Shown here piece after piece: positions 21,645 through 31,852 of a stretch of 64,000 bases of DNA. Location: assembly GCA_016490735.1 (NCBI GenBank), contig JAEMWC010000386.1, positions 221,501 through 285,500 on the forward strand. Direction: 5' to 3'. A program made the position numbers and the translations under genes. Within the stretch, counting starts at the first letter, position 1, and each line of letters starts with the position of its first letter. The notes beneath the pieces are model-generated. The model had not been told where the DNA came from, did no database searches, and saw only the letters and a list, made by a program, of their open reading frames with translations. This DNA comes from Pachyseris speciosa. Its lineage: Eukaryota > Cnidaria > Anthozoa > Scleractinia > Pachyseridae.

Positions 21645-22619
21645 TTAATTCATGACCACTTCAAGTGTGAATGTTGTATCAAATGCACCTGTATTAGGAT
21701 GTGAATAATCAATGATTAAATAGCCTCTCGATAATGATTTGTTGATATTGACCGTTGTGATGTTTCTACTCATAGTATTATGTCTGTATTCATAAATAGT
21801 TGCTGGTAATGGCAAAGGCCCACCACCTTCAGCTTTTGTCTTGAAGTAGAATATTCCGGGTTTTGTTCCCTGTATTACATACATATTCTTAATGTGAAAG
21901 TTATTATTATGAATGACTAAAAAATCAGAGCTATTTATCAATACAGGCTTTAAAACATTCTTATTATGTCCTCGTTTGGCTTTGACAGAGCAATTTAAAT
22001 ATTGTATTTGACCGATTATTCCATTCCCATTCAAATTTAGATCACCTCCTAATTTCGGACTGTAAAGAGCAAATCCACCCAAATCGAAAGCTGTTTCCAT
22101 AATCACGCCTGTGACACTTGAACGAAATAGATTCAAACTATTATTATGAATTCTATAGCCATTCAGATTTAAATCACCACCAAGTTTGGCCTCTTTTATC
22201 AGATAAGTGTTCATATTAATATTATTCAGCATTGTCAATTCGCCATTGTCTCCACCAAACAACCAATTTTCATTTTCTTTCACATCAAAACCATTCAAAT
22301 CTAAATCAGTTTGTAATTGGATTTCCTCATTAACGATTTTGAAAGGTTCAGAGAAGTCGTAAACACTTGATGGAACGTCTACTGCTTCGAAATCAATACC
22401 ATATGCAACACAATGAACTTTGTACTTATTTGGATAAGTTGGGTTAGCATTAATATGAATAGTACAATATAAATATTCAGGTGGTGAACTTGCTGATGGT
22501 TTTTCAATCCATAATAAATATCTCGAATGATCTTCATTTCTGTTATCAAATTTTCTCCCTACAGTTTTATGAATTGTAATTCCACCAGTTGCACTGAATG
22601 TTACACTACTAAGATTCAT
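21645..22619 (-). CDS. Fibre-like protein with LGGDLNLNG shaft repeats
   Basis: 324 codons, intact. The N-terminal half resembles the beta-rich module of the neighbouring fibre genes. The shaft carries repeats of the form 'LGGDLNLNGYRI' and 'LGGDLNLNGNGI', like beta-spiral repeats in adenovirus and phage fibres. The C-terminal third (about residues 215-324) may be a head domain. The ATG overlaps the stop of the upstream fibre ORF (ATGA at 22616-22619), so the two could be translationally coupled or be parts of one gene. No TCTA motif is seen before this start, which supports co-expression with the upstream ORF. Confidence 0.6.
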   Translation of the reverse strand: MNLSSVTFSATGGITIHKTVGRKFDNRNEDHSRYLLWIEKPSASSPPEYLYCTIHINANPTYPNKYKVHCVAYGIDFEAVDVPSSVYDFSEPFKIVNEEIQLQTDLDLNGFDVKENENWLFGGDNGELTMLNNINMNTYLIKEAKLGGDLNLNGYRIHNNSLNLFRSSVTGVIMETAFDLGGFALYSPKLGGDLNLNGNGIIGQIQYLNCSVKAKRGHNKNVLKPVLINSSDFLVIHNNNFHIKNMYVIQGTKPGIFYFKTKAEGGGPLPLPATIYEYRHNTMSRNITTVNINKSLSRGYLIIDYSHPNTGAFDTTFTLEVVMN

Positions 22620-25209
22620 TCCTTCATAATCAGGAAATAGCCATTCAAGAATGAAAGTGTATTTCCATCTTTTATTGTGTACATATTAAATCCAATTCTA
22701 GCTCTGTAAATATGATTAGCTTCTTTATTCAAGTCTATATCAATGACCTTTTTTGAAATCAAATGTGGTGAACGAGGTAAATTGACATATCCATTGACTT
22801 TCAAGCCATATTCAGTACTGACTTCATCAATATCATTCATCAAATATTTGAAAGCATTCTTTGGATGAGAAGCAGATGAAATATGACTTTTTTCTAATTG
22901 ATCTAAATTTACGGCATCAGTTTTATTTGTTCCTTCTTTTAAGTCAATGATTTTATGCCCTCCAAGTTTCATATCTGCTGCCATCGCATTTGTTCCATTC
23001 AATAATAAAGTGTTTGCTCTGATAGTTTGTGAAGCTCGATTTAAAACTCTAAAGTTCACTGCATCAGTTTCATTCACCACATCCGCTAAATTCGTCACTT
23101 TATTTCCACCCATCGACAAATCGCCATACATTGCAGTCGAACCGTCTCGTCGGAGAAAATATTCGTCAGTATAAAGTTTTGTCACCGCATCGTCTGCGTT
23201 GACAGGTGGAGCAAGATCAGTAATGGCATTGTTGTTCATATTCAGATTTTGTTGTGCAATCGCATCGAGTTTGGTTTGCAACCTCTGGTCCACATAACTT
23301 TTGTTTACAGCATCTTGTGGGTTTGAGGGGTTATCCTGCAGGTTGAGGATTTTGTTCAGTTTCATGTCAATATTACTACCAAACGCAACATGGCCGTTTT
23401 CAATTTCATAAGCTGGGTCATGGAGAAAGTAAGACAAATTGGTATGATAGCCATAGGCCCCATAAACGATGATATGTGTTTTGGTGTTAGACGCAGGAGA
23501 TGTGCTGGAAAGTTCCACCTGTATTGCCGCTTGCCCACCACTGGTTTTTTCGATTCGGAAAAGCTTCTTCATATAACCATCAACGTGTGGAGTTTGGGGA
23601 AAAGGTTTTTGAAACGGCTGTCCCGCATCTCGTATATTTACAGTTGGAAGGGTTAAATCGACTGTTGCACTTCTTGGGTCTGATGGTGAGTAAAACTCAA
23701 CAACAAAAGTGTACTGACTTTTTCTCAAAGATGTCACATTAAAACGAATTTTGGATGTAAAGTTACCACTATGTGAAATGATAAAAGACAATGAGGACTT
23801 GTTTATGTGGTATGGTGATCTATCAAAATTCTCAATTTGAAGGTTTGTTGCATCACTAACTACAGAAGACTTGGATATATCTTTTAACAGAAAAGCGAAG
23901 GGTTGCGTTGAGCTCCTGATGCTGAAAAAACAAGGTCATCAACATACTTTTTGTTGGCAGAATCTTTATCAGAGTTTGGAGATCCAACATTTGTTATTTT
24001 ATTGTCACCCATGACAAGATCACCGGTCATTGCAACACTTCCATCTTTTTTAAGAAATGGTGAAACATCAATACCAGTAATTCCAGCAATTTCAGTATCA
24101 ACATACCCCTTTGTAGCTGTATCATTGTTTGCTGTTGGCGCTGCTACATTAGTCAATTTGTTACCTCCAAGATTCAAATCAGAAGTCATTGCAACGCTTC
24201 CATCTTTTTTCACAAAGTTAGAATTAACATATGCTATATTCGCTTTATTATTCGTCAGATATATGGCAGCATCATCAACGTATTTTTTATTTGCACAGTC
24301 TTGTGGAAGTATAGGGCTTGCAACATTGACTATTCTATGAAAACTCATTTTAAGCTCACGATTAAATACAATTCTTCCTTCTTCTATTACAAAAGCTGGG
24401 TCGTGAATATGTGATAAAATGATATTAGAAAATCCATAAACACCATAAACTATAACATAATGTTTTTTATTATTTTGTAAATATGGTGAAATCAACAATA
24501 ACTCCATTGATGTGGAACCATGACTTGTTTTTTCAAGGAAGAATATTCTTTTGAGATAACCATCAACAAGATGAGTCTTTGGAAATGCTCTTTTTATTGA
24601 ATCCTTTCTTTCAATTAAATTAGATGACAGATTGTCGTCATCGACTGTTGCATTATTTGGGCTACCATCAGTATAAAACTCAACAACTAAAGTGTACTTT
24701 GAAACTTCCAATTGTGTCAGATCAAAACGAAGAACAGTTGTAAGACCAGCAGTAGGAATAACAAAAGACAAGGCTATTTTATTAAATGAGTAAGGGCTTT
24801 TGTCAAAATCTTCCAATTGCAGATTATTCGCATTTCTAAGAATAGTTGTTTTTGATGTATCTTCAAGAAGAAATTTGAATGGATTAACACGTGTTCCTTC
24901 AATTGATAAAACAGCATCATTAACATATCCCAAGTTAGCAGAATCATAATGATTTACTGGATCACCAACATATGTCAAACGTTTATTTTCAATGTCATAA
25001 TTACCATCTTGTGTTAATCTAAATCCATCACCTTTGGGACCAACAGCTCCAGTAGCTCCTTGTGGACCAATTGCACCTGTATTACCTTTTGGACCTCTAT
25101 CACCTCTATCACCTTTTTCACCTTTGGGACCAATTGGACCAGCTGGGCCTCTTTCACCAGTACCAGTTTCTGTTTTATCTTGATTTATTTGAGCATTAAA
25201 AACTCCCAT
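22616..25209 (-). CDS. Long collagen-stalk fibre protein (frameshifted into two ORFs)
   Basis: The upstream ORF (25209-23884, 441 codons) begins MGVFN. It has collagen Gly-X-Y repeats at residues 18-62, then a beta-rich module and several 'GGNKLTNVAAP...KGYVD' repeats typical of tail-fibre shafts. The downstream ORF (23791-22616) carries a second copy of the same beta-rich module and more 'NNAITDL/GGNKVTNL...NF' repeats. The module is continuous across 23884-23800 in another frame, so a single indel near 23900 split one gene of roughly 860 codons. A TCTA lies 17 nt before the ATG. Paralogous to the gene at 20642-21627. Probable trimeric receptor-binding fibre. Confidence 0.7.
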
Positions 25210-25221
25210 TATATCATCTTG

Positions 25222-25296
25222 TTAGATTAATTTTTCGATTCTTTCTGTTTTTGGATTCTCCTGTTTTTCAACATCTTGGAAATTATTGATTGCCAT
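25222..25296 (-). CDS. 24-codon mini-ORF
   Basis: Begins MAINNFQDVEKQ and ends EKLI, a charged peptide between the fibre gene and the packaging ATPase. Its support is positional: a TCTA (25309-25312, minus) lies exactly 16 nt before the ATG and another lies 11 nt before, as for the confirmed virion genes. It would overlap none of the fibre frame. It may be a short virion peptide or a decayed gene start. Confidence 0.3.
   Translation of the reverse strand: MAINNFQDVEKQENPKTERIEKLI
25223..25226 (-). promoter_or_regulatory. TCTA motif before the long fibre gene
   Basis: On the minus strand TCTAACAAGATGATATAATG leads into the ATG at 25209 with TCTA 17 nt upstream. Confidence 0.5.
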
Positions 25297-25315
25297 ATAA
25301 TATTAGATTAGATTA

Positions 25316-25949
25316 AACAGCACCATAAAAATTTCTCTTGATTGTTTTCATCGGCTTGTCGACATAACAGAAGGAATATGGTTTTTTGGTTGCTTCAATG
25401 TATTTCTTCTTGTCATTCCAAGCTCCTGTGCAATCAAGTTCCTTTCTCTTGAGGATGGGAAATCATAAAGGCAGAAGTGACTGCAATTGAGTCTGATTGA
25501 TTTTGGGCATCCATAGAATGATTGTGTGAGATATATGACTGAACAGTTCTTGTGTCTCCCCTGAATGAAATAGCTTATGATTTGATCTTGTTTTTTATCA
25601 GTGACAAAATCATCAAAAACAACCAATCGCTGCAAATCTGTGTTTTTTATTTGTTCAACTGGCAATATCTCTTCTTGACTGCAAACCAAGGCAGGATATC
25701 CAATGTGACTGCTTATTTCATCCATTACTTTCCGAAGATATTGATATTTGTCTTGATCCAAATTTTTTGCATAAAGATGTATCTGATCATAATAACCAAT
25801 GGTTCCATAATCAGATGCATGAACAATGTTGTCTTTCCAGATCCAGAATTACCAGCCAGCAGCATCCTGAAAGTGTCTTTTGGCATATACGGATACAACT
25901 GTCTGAATGAATTCTTTAAACCCTGAATATCATAATTAGGGATTTCCAT
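25316..25949 (-). CDS. FtsK/HerA-type DNA packaging ATPase (frameshifted)
   Basis: Residues about 30-42 of the upstream frame hold the Walker A loop LLAGNSGSGKTT. The downstream frame (25761-25348) holds Walker B LVVFDDF and the polar 'VIYLTQSFY' sensor strand, the order seen in A32-like packaging ATPases of Polintons, virophages and NCLDVs. Frame changes near 25755-25790 and 25395-25410 split the gene, and the C-terminal frame ends near 25316. Divergent from the gene at 25986 over a 36-bp promoter with a TCTA 16 nt before each ATG. It would pump DNA into preformed capsids. Confidence 0.85.
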
Positions 25950-25961
25950 ATGTAAATAGTT

Positions 25962-25973
25962 TAGATTAGTCTA
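25962..25973. promoter_or_regulatory. Divergent TCTA promoter (ATPase / coiled-coil gene)
   Basis: TCTA on the plus strand at 25970-25973 is 16 nt before the ATG at 25986. TCTA on the minus strand (25965-25962) is 16 nt before the ATG at 25949. Both are embedded in A/T-rich sequence in a 36-bp intergenic space. Confidence 0.55.
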
Positions 25974-25985
25974 ACACAATTGTAT

Positions 25986-26830
25986 ATGGATATAGAACGA
26001 ATGAAAAGGCTTCTAAAAAGTGGAATTGAAGCCGGAAATAAAACTAGAGAAGTTCGTGATGTTATCAAGACTTATGAATACAGAAAACAGGATGCTTATG
26101 ATACAACATCAGAATTACTGAAACCCTCTATTGATGTCCAGAAGAGTGTGAAAGAAAGTGTCGACGAAAAACAGGATGAAGTTATTAAACAGTTGAAAAA
26201 GAATCAAAAAGCCTTGACATCTGGTTTCGAAGATCTTATGCTGATGAACACGTTACCTGAATCAGTACCAATGAAAACAACATTACCAATTGATTACAAA
26301 CCTAAAATGATGACTGAAACAGAAGCACCATATAAGTCAAATCTTGACAAAGGTTTTTCACTTGAGGATATTCAAACATTGATGAAACATAAATTGCCTC
26401 CTCCATCACAGATATTTAAATCATATATGGATGGTGAAATCGACATCAATGAGTATGACAAAATGATTGGTAAATTAACCCAAGATGTTGGAATAAAAAA
26501 AGGTCATCTATCACAAACCAAAACGAAGAGGGATAAAAATAAAGAAAAGATACATGAATTGACTCAAGAGATCAAATTACTACAAAAGTACCGAAAAAGA
26601 ATTAACGCCGTTGAGGAAGGTGCAAAACTATTGGTTCAGGCATGGGTTCAAGGGGTGCATTTTTGGGTGACATGCTTTCAAGACTACAGTTGCTTGGTGG
26701 ATCTATTTCAGCCGGCAACAACAGCAAAAATGTTCAAAATGAATTCACAAAAATATTGCATACATTGAACAGACTGGGAATCCTGAAAACTGGTGAGCTA
26801 AATAAAATAATGATGAAATATCTAATGTAA
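25986..26830 (+). CDS. Coiled-coil Polinton protein (frameshifted near C-terminus)
   Basis: Start MDIERMKRLL at 25986. Residues 1-90 and about 180-215 are strongly charged and helical (KKGHLSQTKTKRDKNKEKIHELTQEIKLLQKYRKR), predicting coiled coils. The C-terminal end carries a glycine-rich GSRGAFLGDMLSRLQLLGGS block in a second frame from about 26640 to the stop at 26830, so an indel near 26615-26640 (AAAA run) displaced it. It sits directly before the penton gene and is probably a virion or assembly protein. The family name is not known to me. Confidence 0.6.
26821..26824 (+). promoter_or_regulatory. TCTA motif before the penton gene
   Basis: TCTAATGTAAAAGTATATG places TCTA 16 nt before the ATG at 26837. 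It overlaps the 3' end of the preceding gene. Confidence 0.5.
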
Positions 26831-26836
26831 AAGTAT

Positions 26837-27621
26837 ATGACAGAAATTTCATTACGATTCAACAGTAAAAACAGAGACAAAATTGGTGTCAGTAAGAGTC
26901 ATGATTTTGAAAAAAGATTTAATTCACCTCTTAAATTAACGAATGATTTAAAATATGAAATGGCTGTGAATGTCATCAATATGACATACAGTTGGTACAA
27001 TATCAGAGATATTTATGACAATAATGAAATAAAATACAGCTATGACAAAGGTGTAAACTGGGAAACAATAACATTCGTTAACGGGATGTATTCATACGAC
27101 GATATCAATAGTTACATTCATGAGTATATGAGAAAAAACAGCCATGTACTGAATCCATCTGAAACAGATGAAAAAAAAACAAGTATGGTATTAACATGTA
27201 TTTCGTTTTGTCAACATATCGCATTTTGATTGAACTCAATGAAAATTATCGTGTGGATCTGAGGAATCTTGATTTCAGAAAACTTATCGGTTTCGATTCA
27301 AAATTAGTTCCAGCCACAGAATATGGAACAAATCTACCTGATATTACAAGAGGAGTAGATGAAATTTATATCAATTGTGATTTGGTGACAGATAGCATTG
27401 TTGATGGAAATAGCACAAATACAATCGCTGTTATTCCTGTCACAGATCTCGTTAGAAGTTTACCTTTCACTTACAAACCTCGTTTTCTTTCATGGAATCC
27501 TGTCTCAACACATATAATCAGCTCAATACGTTTTTATGTCACTGATTCTTCTAGAGCTCCAGTCGATTTAAATGGGATAGATTGGTATATTGAGTTGTTC
27601 TTGAGAAGTGTGGAATTATAA
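26837..27621 (+). CDS. Penton-type minor capsid protein, single jelly roll (frameshifted)
   Basis: The first frame (26837-27229) begins MTEISLRFNSKNRD and includes 'SWYNI' and 'GMYSYDDINSYIHEYM'. The second (to 27621) has 'YRVDLRNLDFRKLIGFD', 'EIYINCDLV' and ends 'GIDWYIELFLRSVEL'. Together they have the length (about 260 codons) and beta-rich pattern of the Polinton minor capsid protein that forms vertices. The break falls at a nine-A run at 27171-27179. Lies immediately upstream of the basic protein and major capsid genes, as in other Polintons. A TCTA is 16 nt before the ATG. Confidence 0.75.
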
Positions 27622-27634
27622 AACCTAATAGTAT

Positions 27635-27874
27635 ATGAAACGGTTTGAGTTTAAAAAATATGAACAACATGGTGAAGGTATTGTGACTGATATGATCAAA
27701 ACAGCTGGAAAAAAAGCAGCAACAACAATTGGTGAACATGCTGGCAAAAAAGCTGGCGACAAAATCATAGAACTTTTAAAAAAAGAAAGAGTGGAACTGA
27801 GAGTGCGAGCCAGACTGGTGGTTTAATCAAAAGAAAGAGAGGCCGACCGCGTAAAAATAACTTTTATCTAACAC
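27635..27874 (+). CDS. Small basic KRGRPRK protein (frameshifted)
   Basis: The first frame, 63 codons from MKRFEFKKYEQ, is Ala/Lys-rich and helical (AGKKAATTIGEHAGKKAGDKI). The A-run at 27778-27784 shifts the frame. In the displaced frame the protein ends with an AT-hook-like KRKRGRPRKN and closes at about 27874. A basic, AT-hook-bearing virion protein may condense the element's DNA, but function is inferred from composition only. It lies between the two capsid genes. Confidence 0.5.
27867..27870 (+). promoter_or_regulatory. TCTA motif before the major capsid gene
   Basis: TCTAACACAATAATATATG places TCTA 16 nt before the ATG at 27883. It is nearly identical to the sequence TCTAACACAATTGTATATG before the gene at 25986. 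Confidence 0.6.
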
Positions 27875-27882
27875 AATAATAT

Positions 27883-29169
27883 ATGTCAAACTATCGTGAC
27901 TCAAAATATATCGAAAGATATGAAGATGTAGTGTTCGAACTAGAGACAGCACTTAATACTGTAGTAGCAAACAATGCTCATCAGAGTAAAACAGGCTACC
28001 GTTTCATTGTTGATAACAGTGGAGAGACTACACCATTTGACTGGTATAATGCCCGTTTTAATGTCGATTTCATTGTGAAAAAGCTTGCAAATGGAGGCCA
28101 CATAGCTGCTGCAGATCAAAATGGTATTGTTAATTCAGTTCACGCTCTTATTAACACAATTAATGTAAAAATGAATGGTCTTGATGTTTATGAGTGCAGA
28201 GATGCCAACCAAGCCACAAATATTAAGTCATTGCTTGAGTATTCACAGGGTTATGCTGTAAGTCAGGGAACCAATGAGTTCTTCTATCTTGACACAAATA
28301 GGAATGCTGATGATAGAGCGGCTGAGGTTACTTATAACAAAGGTTTCGCAGCTCGCAAAGCACTGTTGAATGGTGCAGCCGGTAAAGTAAATGCAGAGCT
28401 TGCATTGAACAGATACGGTTTTTTCAAGAGCTTTTGGATGAACTTATGCCTAACTCAAAAATAGAGGTGAAATTGACACTTGAGAGTGATGCTAATTTGA
28501 TTTGGCAAGCTGCTGATGATTGCCGTGTGGTACTAACTAAATTCCAGCTAATAGTTCCTCGCATTGTTTTCAATTCTGCGGGAAAGTCTTTATACATGAG
28601 CAAGTATCTTGACAACAGAAAGTGGACTTACATGAGAGAAATGGTTGAGAGAGGCAATTCAACAAGACAACAGACAGCCAATTTCCGTATTTCCACAGGA
28701 ATAAACAAACCCAGGCATGTCTTTTGTATTCATCATCAATGATGCCAATAATGCATCTCAGACAGCCAATAATTTTCTCTATAACACATTCTCAGTTGCA
28801 AATGACCGAACTTTGACTGATTGTTATCTTGAGGTTGGCAACGGAAATGATTATCCAGAGCTTCATTATAAACCATCAACAGAACCAACAAGAGTATTTA
28901 GAGATGTTTTGAAATATGTTCAAGCTGTAAACGATTTCAGTGAAAGTACCCTTCTCAACAGGGGCAATTTCGGTACAATATTCCCTTTTGTTTATTTCGA
29001 TCTGACAAAACAGAAACAGGATATTAAAGATGGAATGACAAAACTGACTTTCAAATACACTTTGAGTGCTGCAACAAATGCTGATTACAGTGTGTATGCA
29101 TTGGTCCTCTATGAGCAGGATATTGAGATGAGAAAGACTGATGGAAAATTAATTCTGAGATCAATGTAA
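27883..29169 (+). CDS. Major capsid protein, double jelly roll (frameshifted into three ORFs)
   Basis: The three consecutive frames 27883-28464, about 28424-28742 and 28717-29169 total about 428 codons, the normal size of Polinton/adintovirus hexon-like capsids. Recognisable blocks are TTPFDWYNARFNVDF near residue 50, 'NSVHALINTINVKMNG' near 87, 'LMPNSKIEVKL', 'QLIVPRI', 'FTLTFKYTLS'-like 'KLTFKYTLSAATNADY' and 'YALVLYEQDIEM' at the end. Breaks fall at T runs near 28420 and 28705. No in-frame nonsense codons occur. A TCTA lies 16 nt before the ATG. It would form the icosahedral shell. Confidence 0.88.
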
Positions 29170-29241
29170 ATTAAATAAATTAAATAAATTAAATTAAATG
29201 ATTGTTTGTATTAAATACAATTTAGTATAAACATATATTAT

Positions 29242-30089
29242 ATGACTACTTATCATTCTCATGGAGTAAGACTTTCAAACAGTCAGAAGCAAAGGCTTGC
29301 AAAAGCTATACAAACAAATTCACCGGTAACATTGAGACTCGCACATGGAGATCTCACTGGAGGTGATCAAATGATGTTGACAAAAACACAGATAAAAAAA
29401 TTAGCCAAATCACAGAGAAATGGAACAGGTGCTGATGTAAAAATATCCAAAGCACAGATCAGAAAATCAGTCCAAGAAGGAGGTTCTCTTTGGTCCAGTC
29501 TTTTTTCACTTGGAACAAGACTATTGCCTTATGCAGGTAAAGCAGTAGCTAAAGCGGCTCCAGCATTGGCTACAGGTGCTCTTTCTTCATTAGCAAGTCT
29601 CGGCATTGATAAACTATTTGAAAGAAACAAAAAGGAGGATTTCTTATTCCTAATGCCAATTTATCCCAATTATTGAATGTAGGAAATTTATTGAATACGA
29701 GACAGATGGCTGATGTTATCCAAAAAATGCAGTATGGTGGAGACGTTGTTATAAAACCAACAAAAGCGCAGACTGGAAAGGGTATTGGAACAATACTCGC
29801 CAGCATTGGAATTCCTTTGGCTATAGAAGCAATCAGAAAATTAACTGGAAAAGGTTTGCATGTTGAAAGCAGCCGTCCAAGACGGTCAATACCTGTTCAT
29901 GTTCCAGATGACATTGTACCCAGAAAGAAAGGTGGGAAACATGCTATGATTCCATGGCAATCTCCTGTTTTTGGTACATGGAATAACCCAATCGGTTATG
30001 GAATGAAAAAAAAAAACAAAGGAAAAGGACTTCTACTGGGCAAAAACAGTCCATTCAATTCAATCCCCATACTAGGAACCATTTTGTAA
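29242..30089 (+). CDS. Virion-core-like protein with Ala-rich segment and LGKNSPF tail (frameshifted)
   Basis: The first frame (29242-29676) begins MTTYHSHGVRLSNSQKQRLA, then 'LRLAHGDLTGGDQMMLTKTQI' and an Ala/Gly/Leu-rich amphipathic stretch (YAGKAVAKAAPALATGALSS). The second (to 30089) ends GLLLGKNSPFNSIPILGTIL, a tail I associate with a conserved Polinton virion protein. The break is at an A5 run near 29630. The amphipathic segment invites comparison with adenovirus protein VI or X-like membrane-active or core proteins, but homology is not shown. No TCTA is seen before this start. Confidence 0.6.
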
Positions 30090-30092
30090 ATA

Positions 30093-30543
30093 AACCCTTA
30101 TCCAACTTTGATTTAATCAATTGGGTTAAACAACTTGGAATAAAACATTTTAGAGGAGTATTTTCAAGAGACAATATGCCGAGACAAATAAAAAAGAATG
30201 AATGTGGGATAGTCAATCTTGATTCCAAAATTGGACCTGGTACTCATTGGGTTTGTTATAGGAATTTCAAAAATGATAAATACTGTGAATACTTCGACTC
30301 TTTCGGTTTAATGATGCCAACAGAAGTACAGAAATACATGGCTGCAAGCGGTAAACAACTTGAATACTCTGGTGATGAGATACAAGAAAGGGAATCAGTA
30401 TTATGTGGATATTGGTGTTTGTACTATCTTCTTGAGAGACAAAAAGCAGATCCATTCTTAATACAATACATAATGCTGAATTTGATCCAACAGACACAAG
30501 AGTCAATCACAGATTCATAATCAATTATTTCAAAAATATGTAA
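30093..30543 (+). CDS. Adenain-type (Ulp1-like) cysteine protease (start lost, C-terminal frameshift)
   Basis: The catalytic triad context is present: His in GTHWVCYR, Asp in YCEYFDSFG and the nucleophile Cys in SVLCGYWCLYYLLERQ. This is the order of adenovirus protease relatives that mature capsid proteins. The frame is open from about 30093 ('KPLSNFDLINWVKQ'), but the first ATG is at 30176, after conserved N-terminal sequence, so the start codon seems lost. Near 30465 a shift moves the last about 20 residues to a frame ending at 30543. It lies directly after the core-like gene. Confidence 0.8.
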
Positions 30544-30721
30544 TGTATATGTATGTCTGTTAAGTTAAACAAAAACAGTGGATAATAAAAGTCGGTAAAT
30601 ATTACGCGTGCTATAATGAGAAGAATACTTTGATCCATCAGGACAGGAGATACCTGCTCAAATGGAGAAAAAGAATTGTTTCAATGAATCAATGCGTATT
30701 AGAGATCCGTTATTGAGTAAA

Positions 30722-30829
30722 CAATGGTGTTTGTACTACCTTTTAGAACGTCAGGAAGGTACAATGATATTAACAATATTATTTGATGATAAAAGATTTA
30801 ATAAATTTCTATCTAACATAAAAGTATGA
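30722..30829 (+). pseudogene. Duplicated C-terminal fragment of the protease
   Basis: QWCLYYLLERQEG repeats the active-site Cys block of the protease 300 bp upstream (YWCLYYLLERQKA), followed by a different C-terminal tail that runs to a TGA at 30827-30829. Upstream sequence (30600-30720) is out of frame. It may be a relic of recombination with a related Polinton. Confidence 0.6.
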
Positions 30830-30981
30830 TAGAATTCGAAATAATTGATGATGTTAATATATTTGTTATAATAGTTGTTAATAGATTGATTGGTTTGCGA
30901 GTTGTAATCAAATGCACTTTGGATAATATAACAGTATTCTATGACAAACTTAGTGGAAATGTATGTCGATTTAACTACTAG
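30826..30981 (+). CDS. 51-codon hydrophobic ORF
   Basis: MIEFEIIDDVNIFVIIVVNR begins a small protein with a hydrophobic N-terminal segment and two cysteines. The ATG overlaps the TGA of the protease fragment. A TCTA lies 14 nt before the ATG within 'TCTAACATAAAAGTATG'. It precedes the DUF5679/PLA2 gene by 29 bp. I do not recognise it. Confidence 0.4.
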   Translation: MIEFEIIDDVNIFVIIVVNRLIGLRVVIKCTLDNITVFYDKLSGNVCRFNY

Positions 30982-30993
30982 ACAAAGAAAATA

Positions 30994-30997
30994 TCTA
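30994..30997 (+). promoter_or_regulatory. TCTA motif before the DUF5679/PLA2-like gene
   Basis: TCTAACCAATATGTATAATG places TCTA 17 nt before the ATG at 31011. A further TCTA at 30812-30815 precedes the 51-codon ORF by 14 nt. Confidence 0.45.
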
Positions 30998-31010
30998 ACC
31001 AATATGTATA

Positions 31011-31852
31011 ATGGTAAAATCATATTGTGTTAAACAGAAGAAAGTCACTGAATGTGTACCAGGAAGTGAAAGATATCAGAAGACTAAAAAATGGTCGAAC
31101 TGTTATGAAATGTACTTGTGCTGAATGTGGAATCACAAAGACTAAATTTGTCAGAAATCGGGGAAACTGAATAGCCCGTCTGAAGGGGCGGGCATACTAG
31201 ATTCAGCCGCAGATATGGCGCTAACAGGATTCTTAGAACATGGAGTCCCTTATTTAGCAAGAAAGGTGTAGAAATGGGAAGATATTATGCTTCTGAAGCA
31301 ATGAGAAATCCAAAGCTGCAAAAGAAATTAATTGACAAAGGACTTTCCCTCGCAAAGCCTGCAATCACAAAGGTTGGGTCAGAAGCTTTGAAACAACTCT
31401 CAACAAAAGTGAGACCAAATATTCGTTACAAAACAGATATCAAAGGATTAGATTATGGCGGTGCTATTGACATTCATAAGGTTATTGGCAAGCTTCCTAA
31501 ACCGAAAAGTGGATGGACACCCGGAAAGTATAAATACATGGGACCTTATAATCCCCTCGATAAACAGTTAGAGTATGATAAAAACACAGGTGAGGTCTTG
31601 AAATGGAATGTACAACCTTACAATAAAGTGGATGAAATAGCAGCTTATCATGATATTTGTTATGATATGGGAAAAAATAAAGGTGATTGTGATAGAACAA
31701 TGGTCGAGTCACTAGATCAAATACCATATGGTGAGATGCCAAAATGGGGTCAAACAGCTAGATTCTTAATCGACAAAAAACAGAAACTTGGTCTCGGTGT
31801 TTCAAAAAACGGAAAAAGCCGTCGAGTGAAGAAAACTGGCAAGAAAAACTAG
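31011..31852 (+). CDS. DUF5679-like zinc ribbon plus phospholipase A2-like protein (frameshifted)
   Basis: The N-terminal part (31011-31170) has the small four-Cys pattern SYCVKQKKVTECV...CAECGITKTKFV seen in DUF5679 proteins, with a frame change at the A6 run near 31085-31091. After further shifts near 31165 and 31262 the 192-codon frame from 31274 carries a PLA2-like core: YMGPYNPLDKQ as calcium-loop counterpart and AAYHDICYDMG with the His-Asp pair and Tyr (HDxxY). This is similar to parvovirus VP1-type PLA2 modules, whose role is membrane lysis during entry. The canonical GPGN is GPYN here. The 3' end overlaps the integrase frame. Confidence 0.7.
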
